From positions 1-64,000 of the forward strand of contig CAWEDI010000051.1 in NCBI GenBank assembly GCA_963807735.1: 64,000 nucleotides of DNA, read 5' to 3'. Origin of the DNA: Roseiarcus sp963807735 (GTDB lineage: Bacteria > Pseudomonadota > Alphaproteobacteria > Rhizobiales > Beijerinckiaceae). The notes under the pieces were generated by a model, which was not told the DNA's origin, searched no databases, and saw nothing but the letters and a program-made list of their open reading frames with translations. Below are positions 35,304-43,538 of this stretch, one piece after another. Within the stretch, counting starts at the first letter, position 1; the number at the start of each line of letters is the position of its first letter. The translations under genes were made by a program, and so were the position numbers.

Positions 35304-36316
35304 GGTCCGACGCGCGGGCGTTGGCGGCGACGGGATTGGCGGCGGTCGCGGGGGGCGCGGTGGTCGGGGGGCTGGGCGCCCCGGCGGGCTGGCTCTCCGG
35401 CGCGATGATCGGCGTGGCGGGGCTTTCGGCGTTCGGGTTAGCGGCGCCGCTGCCGAAGTTGATGCAGCGGCTGACCGTTTTGCTCGCCGGCGTCGGGATG
35501 GGGTCGGGGCTGTCGCCCGCCACTTTGCATACTTTGGGGCGCTACCCGCTGTCGCTGGCGTTGATGGCCGTCGCGGTGACGGCGATGACGGCGGCCTCGT
35601 ACGCGACGCTGATGCGGGCAAAGGGCTTCACGCGCCCGACGGCCTTCTATAGCGCGGTGCCCGGGGCGCTTTCCTATGTGTTTCTCGTCGCCTCGGGCTC
35701 GGGCGCGGACCTCGCCCGCGTCGCGGTCATTCAGGTCTTCCGCATCTTCGTGCTGATGGCGATCGTGCCGATGGTGGCGCGCCTCGGAGTCGGCGCCGCA
35801 AGCCTCCGCTTCGCCGCCGATCCCGTCGCCGTCACTGCGGCGCTGTTGCTGGCGGCGGGCGGGCTCGGCGCGGGGTTCGAACGGTGGGGCGTCGCCAATG
35901 GACCGCTTTACGCCGGCATTCTGGTCTCGGCGGCGGCGCATGGGACCGGCTGGGCGCCGGGGAGGCTCGCGCCGTGGCTGCAGATCGCCGCGCAAACGCT
36001 GGTCGGCGCCTGGGTCGGCTCGCGGTTCATCGGTTTCGATTGGCGGTTGCTGCGCGAATTGCTGTTCGCCGCGACGACTTCGTTTCTGACCGCCTTTACG
36101 GTCGCCGCCGCGTTCTCGGCCGCCGCCGTCGTCGTGACCGGGGCGCCGTTCGCCGATGCGCTCGCCGCCTTCGCGCCCGGCGGCCTTGAGGCGATGACGA
36201 TGATGGCGTTCGCGCTCGGCCTCGATCCGCTGTTCGTCGGCGCGCATCATATCGCGCGCTTCCTGTTCATCAGCTTGGCGTTGCCGTGGGTTGCGCGCCG
36301 GCTGAAGCCGTTGTGA
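35288..36316 (+). CDS. AbrB/YchJ-like duplicated membrane protein (AbrB family transporter)
   Basis: The 342-residue protein has about ten hydrophobic helices in two similar halves, each containing the family pattern (PAGWLSGAMIGVAG in the first and GPLYAGILVSAAAHGTGW in the second). This matches the membrane AbrB family (ammonia monooxygenase-associated, unrelated to the AbrB transcription factor). Function is not established; transport is usually suggested. The GTG at 35288 is the only sensible start, overlapping the aminotransferase by 16 bases. Confidence 0.82.
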   Translation: MARALRSDARALAATGLAAVAGGAVVGGLGAPAGWLSGAMIGVAGLSAFGLAAPLPKLMQRLTVLLAGVGMGSGLSPATLHTLGRYPLSLALMAVAVTAMTAASYATLMRAKGFTRPTAFYSAVPGALSYVFLVASGSGADLARVAVIQVFRIFVLMAIVPMVARLGVGAASLRFAADPVAVTAALLLAAGGLGAGFERWGVANGPLYAGILVSAAAHGTGWAPGRLAPWLQIAAQTLVGAWVGSRFIGFDWRLLRELLFAATTSFLTAFTVAAAFSAAAVVVTGAPFADALAAFAPGGLEAMTMMAFALGLDPLFVGAHHIARFLFISLALPWVARRLKPL

Positions 36317-36465
36317 CGCATTTGCGTCGGCTTGGCGAAAAATGCGGCGCACGGCCGCCGGCGTGTTGACACGGCCACCGCTGCGTACCAGATTGGCCGA
36401 CTAACTTCGCAGACCCCGTCTGCGAAGATGGTTGTGTTTTGACAGTTAATTTGTTCAACGAATAC

Positions 36466-36479
36466 AGGAGAGGCCCATT
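36466..36479 (+). promoter_or_regulatory. ribosome-binding site and AUU start of infC
   Basis: AGGAGAGG at 36466-36473 is followed after a normal spacer by ATT at 36477, then CGT CGT CCC. The ATG at 36489 lies too far from this site (18 bases after AGGAG). IF-3 genes characteristically begin at AUU, which lets IF-3 reject its own start codon and regulate itself. Confidence 0.85.
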
Positions 36480-37016
36480 CGTCGTCCCATGAAGTCCACC
36501 GCCGCGCCGGAGAAAGGCGGCCCGCGCGTCAACCGAGACATCCGAGCCGTTCAGGTACAGCTTATCGACGGCGAAGGACAGAATAAGGGGGTCGTCAACC
36601 TGGCCGACGCGCAGCGTCTCGCCGAGGAATCGGGGCTCGATCTTGTCGAGATCGTCCCGAACGCCACGCCTCCCGTCTGCAAGATTCTCGATTTCGGAAA
36701 ATACCGCTTTCTTGAGCAGAAGAAATCGGCCGAGCAGCGCAAGCGTCAAAAGATCGTCGAAATCAAGGAGATCAAGCTTCGCCCCGGCATCGACGACCAC
36801 GATTATGAAGTCAAGATGCGCTCGGTGTTCCGCTTCTTCGAGGAAGGCGACAAGGTCAAGGTGACTTTGCGCTTCCGCGGCCGTGAAATGGCGCATCAGG
36901 ACATCGGCTACCGTCTGTTGCAGAAGGTGAAGAGCGAGACCGCCGAGGTGGCGAAGGTCGAGGCCGAACCGCTCATGGAAGGGCGGCAAATGGTGATGGT
37001 GCTCGCGCCAAAGTGA
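36477..37016 (+). CDS. infC: translation initiation factor IF-3
   Basis: IF-3 binds the 30S subunit and checks start-codon pairing. The protein has both domains: N-terminal NRDIRAVQVQLIDGEGQNKG and VVNLADAQRLAEESGLDLVE, then the C-terminal part with KKSAEQRKRQKIVEIKEIKL, RFRGREMAHQDIGY and QMVMVLAPK. The start is taken at ATT 36477, giving 179 residues beginning MRRPMKST; this restores the RRP N-terminus common in alphaproteobacterial IF-3. Downstream is an efflux gene rather than the frequent rpmI-rplT. Confidence 0.95.
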   Translation: MRRPMKSTAAPEKGGPRVNRDIRAVQVQLIDGEGQNKGVVNLADAQRLAEESGLDLVEIVPNATPPVCKILDFGKYRFLEQKKSAEQRKRQKIVEIKEIKLRPGIDDHDYEVKMRSVFRFFEEGDKVKVTLRFRGREMAHQDIGYRLLQKVKSETAEVAKVEAEPLMEGRQMVMVLAPK

Positions 37017-37051
37017 TCCTCCGCCTTTGCTTGGACAAGTTTCCGCGTTAA

Positions 37052-37069
37052 GCGCTGGCATGCCAGCGC
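37052..37069. terminator. perfect 18-base palindrome after infC
   Basis: gcgctggcatgccagcgc is an exact palindrome located 35 bases after the infC stop and 58 bases before the efflux gene. It can form a stem but is not followed by a T-run, so it may be a protein-binding site rather than a Rho-independent terminator. Confidence 0.35.
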
Positions 37070-37126
37070 GGAGGCGCGCGCCGCTGCTTCGTCGTTTGCG
37101 CGAAGCAAGCTTCTTTCGAGGGTAGA

Positions 37127-38359
37127 ATGAGTCTCGCTGAACCTCTGAACGCGCCGGAGAGCGCGCGGCCGATCCTTGCGTCCGTGACGAAGCCTGTAAC
37201 CGCGATCGGCATCCTTTTGGCCGCCAGCGCTTCGCACATGCTCAACGACATGATGCAGTCGCTGGCGCCCGCGCTCTACCCGGTGTTTCGCAGCGAATAC
37301 TCGCTCACGTTTTTCCAGACTGGGCTGATCACCCTGGTGTTCCAGATCACCGCGTCGCTGCTGCAACCTGTCATCGGCATGGTGACCGACCGTCGGCCTG
37401 CGCCGCGCGCGTTGCCGTTCGCGATGGGCTTCACGATGTTGGGCCTTGTGCTGCTGGCCTTCTCGCGCAGCTATCCGATGCTGTTGGTCTCCGTCGCCTT
37501 CGTCGGCGTCGGCAGCGCGGTGTTCCACCCAGAAGCCTCGCGCGCGGCGCGCGCCGCGTCGGGCGGCCGCTATGGGTTCGCGCAGAGCCTGTTCCAGGTC
37601 GGCGGCAATTTCGGGCAGTCGCTGGGCCCGCTGATGGCGGCGTTCATCGTCGTGCCCGGCGGTCAGATCTCGGTCCTCGCTTTCACCGCGCTGGCGTTCG
37701 TGGCGATCCTGCTGCTCGTCCGCGTCGCGCAATGGCAAATCGCGCATGCAACCGTCGTCCGCAAGGTTTCGGCGCCGGTCGCCGGCGACCGGTTGCCGAG
37801 CGCGGTGGTTTGGCGCTCGATCGCGCTGCTCGTCGTGCTGCTGTTCTCGAAGACGTTCTATCTCGCCAGTATAAACAGCTATTACACGTTCTATCTGATT
37901 CAGACGTTCGATGTGTCCGTTCAGACCTCGCAGGTGTTGCTGTTCGTGTTCCTCGGCGCGGTCGCGGCGGGCACCTTCGCCGGCGGGCCCATTGGCGACT
38001 GGATCGGGCGCAAGTACGTAATCTGGGTGTCGATCCTCGGGGTGTTGCCGTTCACGCTGTTGTTGCCGCACCTCGGCCTTGTCGGCACGGTTATCGACTC
38101 GGTGGCGATCGGCTTGGTGCTATCGTCCGCCTTTTCGGCGATGGTCGTCTATGCGCAGGAGCTTGCGCCCGGCAATGTCGGGGCGATCGCGGGCCTGTTC
38201 TTCGGCCTGTCGTTCGGGCTCGGCGGGTTGGGCGCTGCGGCGCTGGGGCTGGTCGCCGACCACACGAGCCTTACGTTCGTGTACAAGATTTGCGCTTATT
38301 TGCCGGCGATCGGTCTCTTGACGTACTTCCTGCCCGACGTGCGGCTGAAGCGCGGCTAG
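37127..38359 (+). CDS. MFS efflux transporter, fosmidomycin-resistance (Fsr) type
   Basis: The 410-residue protein has twelve hydrophobic segments and the Fsr-like opening ASASHMLNDMMQSLAPALYP. Other markers are GMVTDRRPAPRALPF (loop 2-3 motif A), VGSAVFHPEASRAAR, GNFGQSLGPL and PIGDWIGRKYVIW. Family members export fosmidomycin and other small molecules at the inner membrane. GAGG lies just before the start. The true substrate here is unknown. Confidence 0.9.
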   Translation: MSLAEPLNAPESARPILASVTKPVTAIGILLAASASHMLNDMMQSLAPALYPVFRSEYSLTFFQTGLITLVFQITASLLQPVIGMVTDRRPAPRALPFAMGFTMLGLVLLAFSRSYPMLLVSVAFVGVGSAVFHPEASRAARAASGGRYGFAQSLFQVGGNFGQSLGPLMAAFIVVPGGQISVLAFTALAFVAILLLVRVAQWQIAHATVVRKVSAPVAGDRLPSAVVWRSIALLVVLLFSKTFYLASINSYYTFYLIQTFDVSVQTSQVLLFVFLGAVAAGTFAGGPIGDWIGRKYVIWVSILGVLPFTLLLPHLGLVGTVIDSVAIGLVLSSAFSAMVVYAQELAPGNVGAIAGLFFGLSFGLGGLGAAALGLVADHTSLTFVYKICAYLPAIGLLTYFLPDVRLKRG

Positions 38360-38507
38360 GCGGCTCGTTCCACCAACCCCTCGGTGTCGCGCAAATTCAA
38401 GTTCGCGCGACAGCCGTTTGCGAATCCTCAAAGTGTTTTGCCTGCTGATCGACATGAGTCTGCCGATCGATTCTGGATGACGACGACAATAGCGGGCGCC
38501 GGCGCCT

Positions 38508-38951
38508 TCACCACACGAGAGTGATGACGCCGTAGGCCGTGGCTGAGCGGATGTTCTTGACTAGAAAATGCGCGTAATCCACCACCTTCAGATCGACAGT
38601 TTCAAAGCCGTCGCAATAAACGATATGAGTGCCCGCGGTCTGGCTGGCTCCATGAACCACCGCGCCCGAGGCAAAGTCCACGCCAGCCCAAATGAGATCG
38701 TCATTCGTCTGGAGGTTTCGAATTATCGTGACCTGCCCGACGCCGGAAAAGCCGGGTGAATTTTGCGTGCAAGTCAACGACACCGGCGTATTCACCGCTG
38801 GCACCGCAAACGAAGCCGAAGACGCTCCGGCCGCAAGATTGTAGTTGAATTGTATTTCATCGGCCCGCGCCCCGGCGAAAACACCCGTTACGCCCGCCAA
38901 GATGACAAATAACGCAGGAAAAATAGAGCTGGATCTGGCTTTGTAAGTCAT
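38508..38951 (-). CDS. secreted small hypothetical protein
   Basis: The 147-residue precursor has a signal peptide (LFVILAGVTGVFAGARA) and a mature ~115-residue beta-rich part beginning DEIQFNYNLAAGASSASFAV. Two Cys, one in SLTCTQNSPG and one in IVYCDGFE, could form a disulfide. GGAGGGACCCTC just before the start is a strong ribosome-binding site. No family is recognised. It is flanked by gaps of 148 and 192 bases, so it is probably a single-gene unit. Confidence 0.65.
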   Translation of the reverse strand: MTYKARSSSIFPALFVILAGVTGVFAGARADEIQFNYNLAAGASSASFAVPAVNTPVSLTCTQNSPGFSGVGQVTIIRNLQTNDDLIWAGVDFASGAVVHGASQTAGTHIVYCDGFETVDLKVVDYAHFLVKNIRSATAYGVITLVW

Positions 38952-39109
38952 GAGGGTCCCTCCAACAGATGCGTCGAGACGTTCTCAGCCGCGCCTCGGC
39001 GCCGCGCGTTAGGGTTAACCAAACGTCGGATCGAGCGAATAGAAAAAATGGGCCTAAATTGAACAGATTTCCGGCGTAATGACCCTTCGCGCTTTCGGGG
39101 TGAAGAGGT

Positions 39110-39142
39110 TCACCACGAAGGCGCGAAAGGAAGCACAAAGCC
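39110..39142. repeat. short relic resembling an accacgaaggc...cacaaag repeat
   Basis: The sequence caccacgaaggcgcgaaagg followed by aagcacaaagcc resembles a widespread degenerate intergenic motif (accacgaaggcacgaagg...cacgaag) seen in many environmental bacteria. Only one copy is visible here, just after the DUF971 stop on the complementary strand. Confidence 0.35.
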
Positions 39143-39143
39143 A

Positions 39144-39446
39144 CTAATGCGTGGTCAGGCTTCGCAGCAGGCGCCAGGTATAAATCCCGGTATCGTGCCC
39201 GTCGTTGAAGCCGATCCGGACTGCGTAGTTCCCGACCTGCTCGACTTCGACGATCGCTAGCGGCTGACCGGGCGGCGGCGATTTACGGTTCTTGTCGGCG
39301 CTGGGGCTGGCGTCGCGCAGGCGCTCGGCAGTGATCGAGCCGATCATCCCGTCGTCGAACGTCACCTTGAACAGCGCGCCATTGTTCTGCACGCGCAGCT
39401 CCTCCGGCCAGGGCTCTCCCGGCGCCAGCGGCGAAGGCTCGCTCAT
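39144..39446 (-). CDS. DUF971 (gamma-butyrobetaine hydroxylase-like N-terminal domain) protein
   Basis: The 100-residue protein shows WPEELRVQNNGALFKVTFDDG, VEQVGNYAVRIGFNDGHDTG and IYTWRLLRSL, the stand-alone form of the DUF971 domain, which in larger proteins binds zinc. It follows the Mrp gene by 11 bases with a strong GGAGGAGGAC site. Free DUF971 proteins are often next to Mrp/ApbC and are thought to work in iron-sulfur metabolism; direct evidence is limited. Confidence 0.88.
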   Translation of the reverse strand: MSEPSPLAPGEPWPEELRVQNNGALFKVTFDDGMIGSITAERLRDASPSADKNRKSPPPGQPLAIVEVEQVGNYAVRIGFNDGHDTGIYTWRLLRSLTTH

Positions 39447-39457
39447 GTCCTCCTCCC

Positions 39458-40573
39458 TCAGCTCATGAAGATGCGCGGCAGGATGCGCTTCTTCACCCCC
39501 TCGAACAAGGCGGCGCGCAGCTTTTCCGCGATTCCGAGGTAGGCCTTGGCCTGCGGGCTGTCGGGGGCGCTGGCGACGACCGGCTGGCCGCCGTCGGAGG
39601 TCTCGCGGATCAGCATGTGCAACGGCGCTTCGCCGAGGAACGGCACGCCCTGCGCCTCCGCCTCATGGCGGGCGCCGCCATGCGCGAACACGTCGCTGCG
39701 CTGGCCGCAATGCGGGCAGACGAAATAGCTCATGTTCTCGACGACGCCGAGAATGGGCGTCTCGACCTGCTTGAACATCGCGATGGCGCGACGTGCGTCG
39801 ATCAGCGACAGATCCTGGGGCGTCGAGACGATGACCGCGCCGGCCAGCGGCGCGTTCTGGGCGATCGTCAGTTGCACGTCGCCGGTGCCGGGCGGCATGT
39901 CGATGACGAGCACGTCGAGTTTTCCCCAATCGACGTCGCGCAGGAACTGGTTGAGCGCCGATGTAACCATCGGCCCGCGCCATACGATGGCGGAATTGTC
40001 TTCGACGAGAAAGCCGATCGACATCACCTTGACGCCGAACCTCTCGATCGGCAGCAACTTCTGCCCGTCGGGGGCGAGCGAGGGTTTTTCCCGGATGCCG
40101 AACAGCCGCGGCATCGACGGGCCGAACACGTCGGCGTCAAGCACGCCGACCTTGAGGCCGAGCTTGGCGAGACCGATCGCCAGATTGCAGGCCGTGGTCG
40201 ATTTGCCGACGCCGCCCTTGCCCGAGGCGACGGCGATGATCTTTTCGACGCCCTCGATCGGCCGGCCGCCGCGCGCCGCCGCGCGAGGCGGATGCGGGGC
40301 GTGCGGGGCGGGTTTCGGCGCGCCCGGCGCGTTCTCGGCCGTGAGCGTGACGAGCGCCGAAGTGATGCCGGGCAACGCCTTGACGGCGCTTTCAACGGCG
40401 GCCTTCATCGGCTCCAGCGTCGGCGCTTTCGCCGGGTCGACGCGGATGGCGATGAACACTTTGCCATCGCGCTGCGTGATCCCGTCGATCGCGCCGGACT
40501 CCGGCAGCGGCGTGCGGCCGTCGGGTCCGGCGACCCCGGCGAGCGCGGCGCGGATTTCGGATTCGGTGGGCAT
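39458..40573 (-). CDS. Mrp/NBP35 family iron-sulfur carrier ATPase
   Basis: The 371-residue protein has an N-terminal MIP18-like domain (about 1-85), a Pro/Ala linker, and a P-loop ATPase with the deviant Walker A GKGGVGKSTTACNLA. It also has VGVLDADVFGPSMPRLFG, DMPPGTGDVQLTIAQ and the CPHCG pair that holds a bridging 4Fe-4S cluster in the dimer. Mrp/ApbC proteins transfer clusters to apo-proteins in the cytoplasm. The DUF971 gene directly downstream supports this role. Confidence 0.93.
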   Translation of the reverse strand: MPTESEIRAALAGVAGPDGRTPLPESGAIDGITQRDGKVFIAIRVDPAKAPTLEPMKAAVESAVKALPGITSALVTLTAENAPGAPKPAPHAPHPPRAAARGGRPIEGVEKIIAVASGKGGVGKSTTACNLAIGLAKLGLKVGVLDADVFGPSMPRLFGIREKPSLAPDGQKLLPIERFGVKVMSIGFLVEDNSAIVWRGPMVTSALNQFLRDVDWGKLDVLVIDMPPGTGDVQLTIAQNAPLAGAVIVSTPQDLSLIDARRAIAMFKQVETPILGVVENMSYFVCPHCGQRSDVFAHGGARHEAEAQGVPFLGEAPLHMLIRETSDGGQPVVASAPDSPQAKAYLGIAEKLRAALFEGVKKRILPRIFMS

Positions 40574-40631
40574 GGGTTTTCAGTTCCGGCGAGGCGTGTG
40601 TCAGATATAGGCGAATTCTTCGGAAAACGCG

Positions 40632-41285
40632 CTATCCCCGCGGGCGTTCGATCGCTTCATAAATGCGCCGATCGGTGAAATCCGCGACCGCGAACGCCGC
40701 GCCGGCGCCGATCAGCGTCTCCGCCGACAGGCCCGTGGTGAGCCCGACGACTGTGATTCCCGCGGCGACCGCGGCGCGCACCCCCGACAGCGAATCCTCG
40801 AACGCCAACGCATCCTCCGCTCGTGCGCTCGTGAGCTTCAGAGCCGTCAGATAGGGCAGCGGGTCGGGCTTCGACCGCGCGAGTTCGCCACCGATCACCA
40901 CAATCGGCAGCCGCTCCGTCAGGCCGATGGCCGCCAGCACGCGCTCCGCGTTGGCGCGCGGCGCGTTGGTGACGACGGCGCAGCGCAAATCGCGCTCGCT
41001 CGCGTAATGCAGCAATTCGCCGGCGCCGCGCGTCGCTTGCAAGGCGCCGAGCCCGTCGCGATAGGCGGCCTCCTTGGCCTCGAACACCGCCGTGCGCTCC
41101 GCTTCCGAGACATGCGGAAGGAAGCGCTCGCCGATCATCGCATTCGAGGCGCCCATGATGTGCGCGGTGTAGATTGCGCGATCGAGGCTGATCCCGAAAG
41201 GCGCGAACACCTTCTGAAACGCGACGAGATGGTCGGCGTCGCTGTCGACCAGCGTGCCGTCGAGATCGAACAGAAGGGCGGTCAT
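40632..41285 (-). CDS. HAD-IA family phosphatase
   Basis: The 217-residue protein has HAD motif I LLFDLDGTLVDSD (Asp7, Asp9), a helical cap, motif II VVTNAPR, motif III Lys in RSKPDPLPYL, and motif IV FEDSLSGVRAA. It belongs to the phosphoglycolate-phosphatase-like/beta-phosphoglucomutase group and probably dephosphorylates a small metabolite. Its start overlaps the VapC stop by four bases (ATGA), so it is translated from the toxin-antitoxin transcript. Confidence 0.88.
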   Translation of the reverse strand: MTALLFDLDGTLVDSDADHLVAFQKVFAPFGISLDRAIYTAHIMGASNAMIGERFLPHVSEAERTAVFEAKEAAYRDGLGALQATRGAGELLHYASERDLRCAVVTNAPRANAERVLAAIGLTERLPIVVIGGELARSKPDPLPYLTALKLTSARAEDALAFEDSLSGVRAAVAAGITVVGLTTGLSAETLIGAGAAFAVADFTDRRIYEAIERPRG

Positions 41286-41689
41286 GCGGCTCCGATCAGC
41301 CCGACGGATTCGGCTTGCGCCGCGGCGGCGAGTTTTTGGTCGAGCGTCGCCAGGGGTTCGCGGCGCCGCTGCGCGAGCTCGAGATAGGCGGCGTCGTAGA
41401 CGGTGAGGCGATATCGGCGCGCCAGTGCGAGCAGGGCGGCTTCGTCGGGGGAGCGGTCGATCATGATGGCGAGTTGCGCCACTTGATCGAGGAATTCGTC
41501 TACCTCCGGTTCGGTAATCCGCTTGCGCCGCTCGTTGACGATCAGTGCATTGCGGAGTTCAAACCACCACAAGCTAGGGGCGAATGCGTGGCTGCGGGCG
41601 ATGCGGTTTCTCGCTGCGTCAGCGACTTTCTCGCTTTCGTCGGAAAACGCCCAACACAATGTCGTCGACGCGTCGATGACAAAGGACAT
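41282..41689 (-). CDS. vapC: PIN-domain toxin, VapC type
   Basis: The 135-residue PIN-domain nuclease begins MSFVIDASTTLCWAF (first acidic residue Asp6) and has SLWWFELRNALIVNERRK, YRLTVYDAAYLELAQRR and ATLDQKLAAAA, supplying the usual four acidic residues. VapC toxins cut specific RNAs, often tRNA. The ATG at 41689 shares one base with the antitoxin stop (TGATG); a TTG at 41692 is an alternative. The antitoxin gene lies immediately upstream, as in standard pairs. Confidence 0.88.
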   Translation of the reverse strand: MSFVIDASTTLCWAFSDESEKVADAARNRIARSHAFAPSLWWFELRNALIVNERRKRITEPEVDEFLDQVAQLAIMIDRSPDEAALLALARRYRLTVYDAAYLELAQRRREPLATLDQKLAAAAQAESVGLIGAA

Positions 41690-41934
41690 CAATATTTACG
41701 ACCCTCGTCCCTCGCCGAAATAATCTCTTCCGCGGTGATCTTGCCGCGACGTCGACCCGCCGCCTTCATGTCTTCGATCACGCGCCGAATGTCTTCGCGC
41801 TTCTGGTCTGCTTCGGGCACAAGCCGCGCGATGGCGCGGCCGTGGCGGGTGATGATAAGCGTCTCGCCGCGTTCAACCTCGTCGAGAAGGCGGGGCAGGT
41901 GGGTTTTGGCTTCCGACGCCTGAACTTCTCGCAT
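41689..41934 (-). CDS. vapB: Phd/YefM-type antitoxin paired with VapC
   Basis: The 81-residue protein reads VQASEAKTHLPRLLDEVERG and LIITRHGRAIARLVPE, the DNA-binding Phd/YefM fold, followed by a charged C-terminal tail (DIRRVIEDMKAAGRRRGKIT) that would wrap the toxin. It likely represses its own promoter at the palindrome about 23 bases upstream of the start. Confidence 0.88.
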   Translation of the reverse strand: MREVQASEAKTHLPRLLDEVERGETLIITRHGRAIARLVPEADQKREDIRRVIEDMKAAGRRRGKITAEEIISARDEGRKY

Positions 41935-41956
41935 CGCGCAATCCTGACGACTGGTC

Positions 41957-41974
41957 GATTAGACTAGTCGAATC
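41957..41974. promoter_or_regulatory. probable vapBC operator
   Basis: gattagactagtcgaatc is an 18-base imperfect palindrome (one mismatched pair) centred on gactagtc, immediately upstream of the antitoxin start. Its place and symmetry fit autorepression by the antitoxin or the toxin-antitoxin complex. Confidence 0.6.
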
Positions 41975-42005
41975 TACCCCACGCGAGAGTTTCTGTCGAG
42001 TTACC

Positions 42006-43523
42006 TCACATCGTCGCGCCGATTTGCCAGGGCGCGAATTCAGCGTCGCCGTAGCCGAGTTCCTCCGACTTGCTGCGCTCGCCCGAAGCGACGCGAAGCA
42101 CTTTCTCGAAGATCTCCTGCGCCTTCGCCTCGATCGAGACGCCGTCGAGCATATCGCCGCAGTTGATGTCCATGTCTTCGGTCATGCGGCGGTAGGTCTC
42201 GTTGTTGGTGGCGAGCTTGATCGACGGCGTCGGCTTGCAGCCGTAGGCGGAGCCGCGGCCCGTGGTGAAACAGAGCACGTTGGCGCCGCCGGCGACCTGG
42301 CCGGTGGCCGAGACCGGGTCATAACCGGGGGTGTCCATGAACACGAACCCCTTCGCCGTCACCGGCTCGGCGTAGCGATAGACGCCGTTGAGCGGCGTCG
42401 TGCCGCCCTTCGCGGCGGCGCCGAGCGACTTCTCGAGGATCGTCGTCAAGCCACCGGCCTTGTTGCCGGGCGAGGGATTGTTGTTCATCTCGCCGCCGTT
42501 GCGCGAGGTATAATCCTCCCACCAATGGATGAGATCGACCAGCTTGTCGCCGATCTCGCGGCTTGCGGCGCGGGCGGTCAGGAGGTGCTCGGCGCCGTAA
42601 ATCTCAGGGGTCTCGGAGAGGATCGCGGTGCCGCCGTTCTTGACGAGAATGTCGGCGGCGGCGCCGAGCGCGGGATTGGCGGTGATGCCGGAATAGCCGT
42701 CGGAGCCGCCGCATTGCAGCGCCAGCATCAATTCGCTCGCCGGCCGCGTCTCGCGCTGCGCCTTGTCGAGGATCGGCAGCATCGCCTTGATCCGCTCCAG
42801 GCCCGCCTCGACGGTCTTGCGCGTTCCCCCGGTCGCCTGGATCGTCATCGAGTGGAACAGCTCGTTCTCGACGATGCCGTATTCCTCTTTCATGCGGCCG
42901 ATCTGGAACACTTCGCAACCCAAGCCGACCATGATGACGCCGCCCATGTTGGGATTGCCGGCGTAGCCCCATTGCGTGCGTTTCAACGCCTCGAAGCCGT
43001 CGCCCTTGGCGGCCATGCCGCAGCCGGTGCCATGCACGAGCGGGATGACGCCGTCGACATTCGGGTAGTCGTCGAGCAGGCCGCTCTTCTCCGCCTCGCG
43101 GGCGATCAGCCGGGCGACGGTGGCCGAGCAATTCACTGAGGTGAGGATGCCGAGATAGTTGCGCGCGCCGGTCTTGCCGTTGGCGCGACGGAAGCCTTCG
43201 AAGGTCGCCTGCTCCTCAACCGGCAGCACGTTGATCGGCCGCGCATCCTCGCCGAAGCGGTAATCGCGGTGGAAATCGTGCAACACGCAATTGTGTTCAT
43301 GCACCCACTCGCCGGGGGCGATCGCCTTCGCCGCGAAGCCGATGATCTGCCCGAACTTGCGGATTGGCTCTCCTTCCGCGATCGGCGCGGAGGCCATCTT
43401 GTGGCCGCGCGGCACGCGCTCCCGCGCGGTAACGCCGACCGGGGTCGAGCCGGGGGAGAACTCCTCGACCGCGATGATGACATTGTCTTGCGGATTCAAG
43501 CGCAAAGCGCGGGGGGCAGTCAT
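42006..43523 (-). CDS. UxaA/GarD family sugar-acid dehydratase
   Basis: The 505-residue protein combines the N-terminal SAF-like segment (NPQDNVIIAVEEFSPG, HKMASAPIAEGEPIRKFG) with the large C-terminal domain (NCSATVARLIAREAE, HGTGCGMAAKGDG, GLGCEVFQI, LALQCGGSDGYSGITANPAL, CFTTGRGSAYGCKPTPSIKL). These are the altronate/galactarate dehydratase blocks, including the conserved Cys and His that hold metal. It dehydrates a hexonate or aldarate. AAGGAGAGC precedes the start. The GntR regulator gene lies 15 bases upstream on the same strand. Confidence 0.88.
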   Translation of the reverse strand: MTAPRALRLNPQDNVIIAVEEFSPGSTPVGVTARERVPRGHKMASAPIAEGEPIRKFGQIIGFAAKAIAPGEWVHEHNCVLHDFHRDYRFGEDARPINVLPVEEQATFEGFRRANGKTGARNYLGILTSVNCSATVARLIAREAEKSGLLDDYPNVDGVIPLVHGTGCGMAAKGDGFEALKRTQWGYAGNPNMGGVIMVGLGCEVFQIGRMKEEYGIVENELFHSMTIQATGGTRKTVEAGLERIKAMLPILDKAQRETRPASELMLALQCGGSDGYSGITANPALGAAADILVKNGGTAILSETPEIYGAEHLLTARAASREIGDKLVDLIHWWEDYTSRNGGEMNNNPSPGNKAGGLTTILEKSLGAAAKGGTTPLNGVYRYAEPVTAKGFVFMDTPGYDPVSATGQVAGGANVLCFTTGRGSAYGCKPTPSIKLATNNETYRRMTEDMDINCGDMLDGVSIEAKAQEIFEKVLRVASGERSKSEELGYGDAEFAPWQIGATM

Positions 43524-43538
43524 CGGAAGCTCTCCTTG

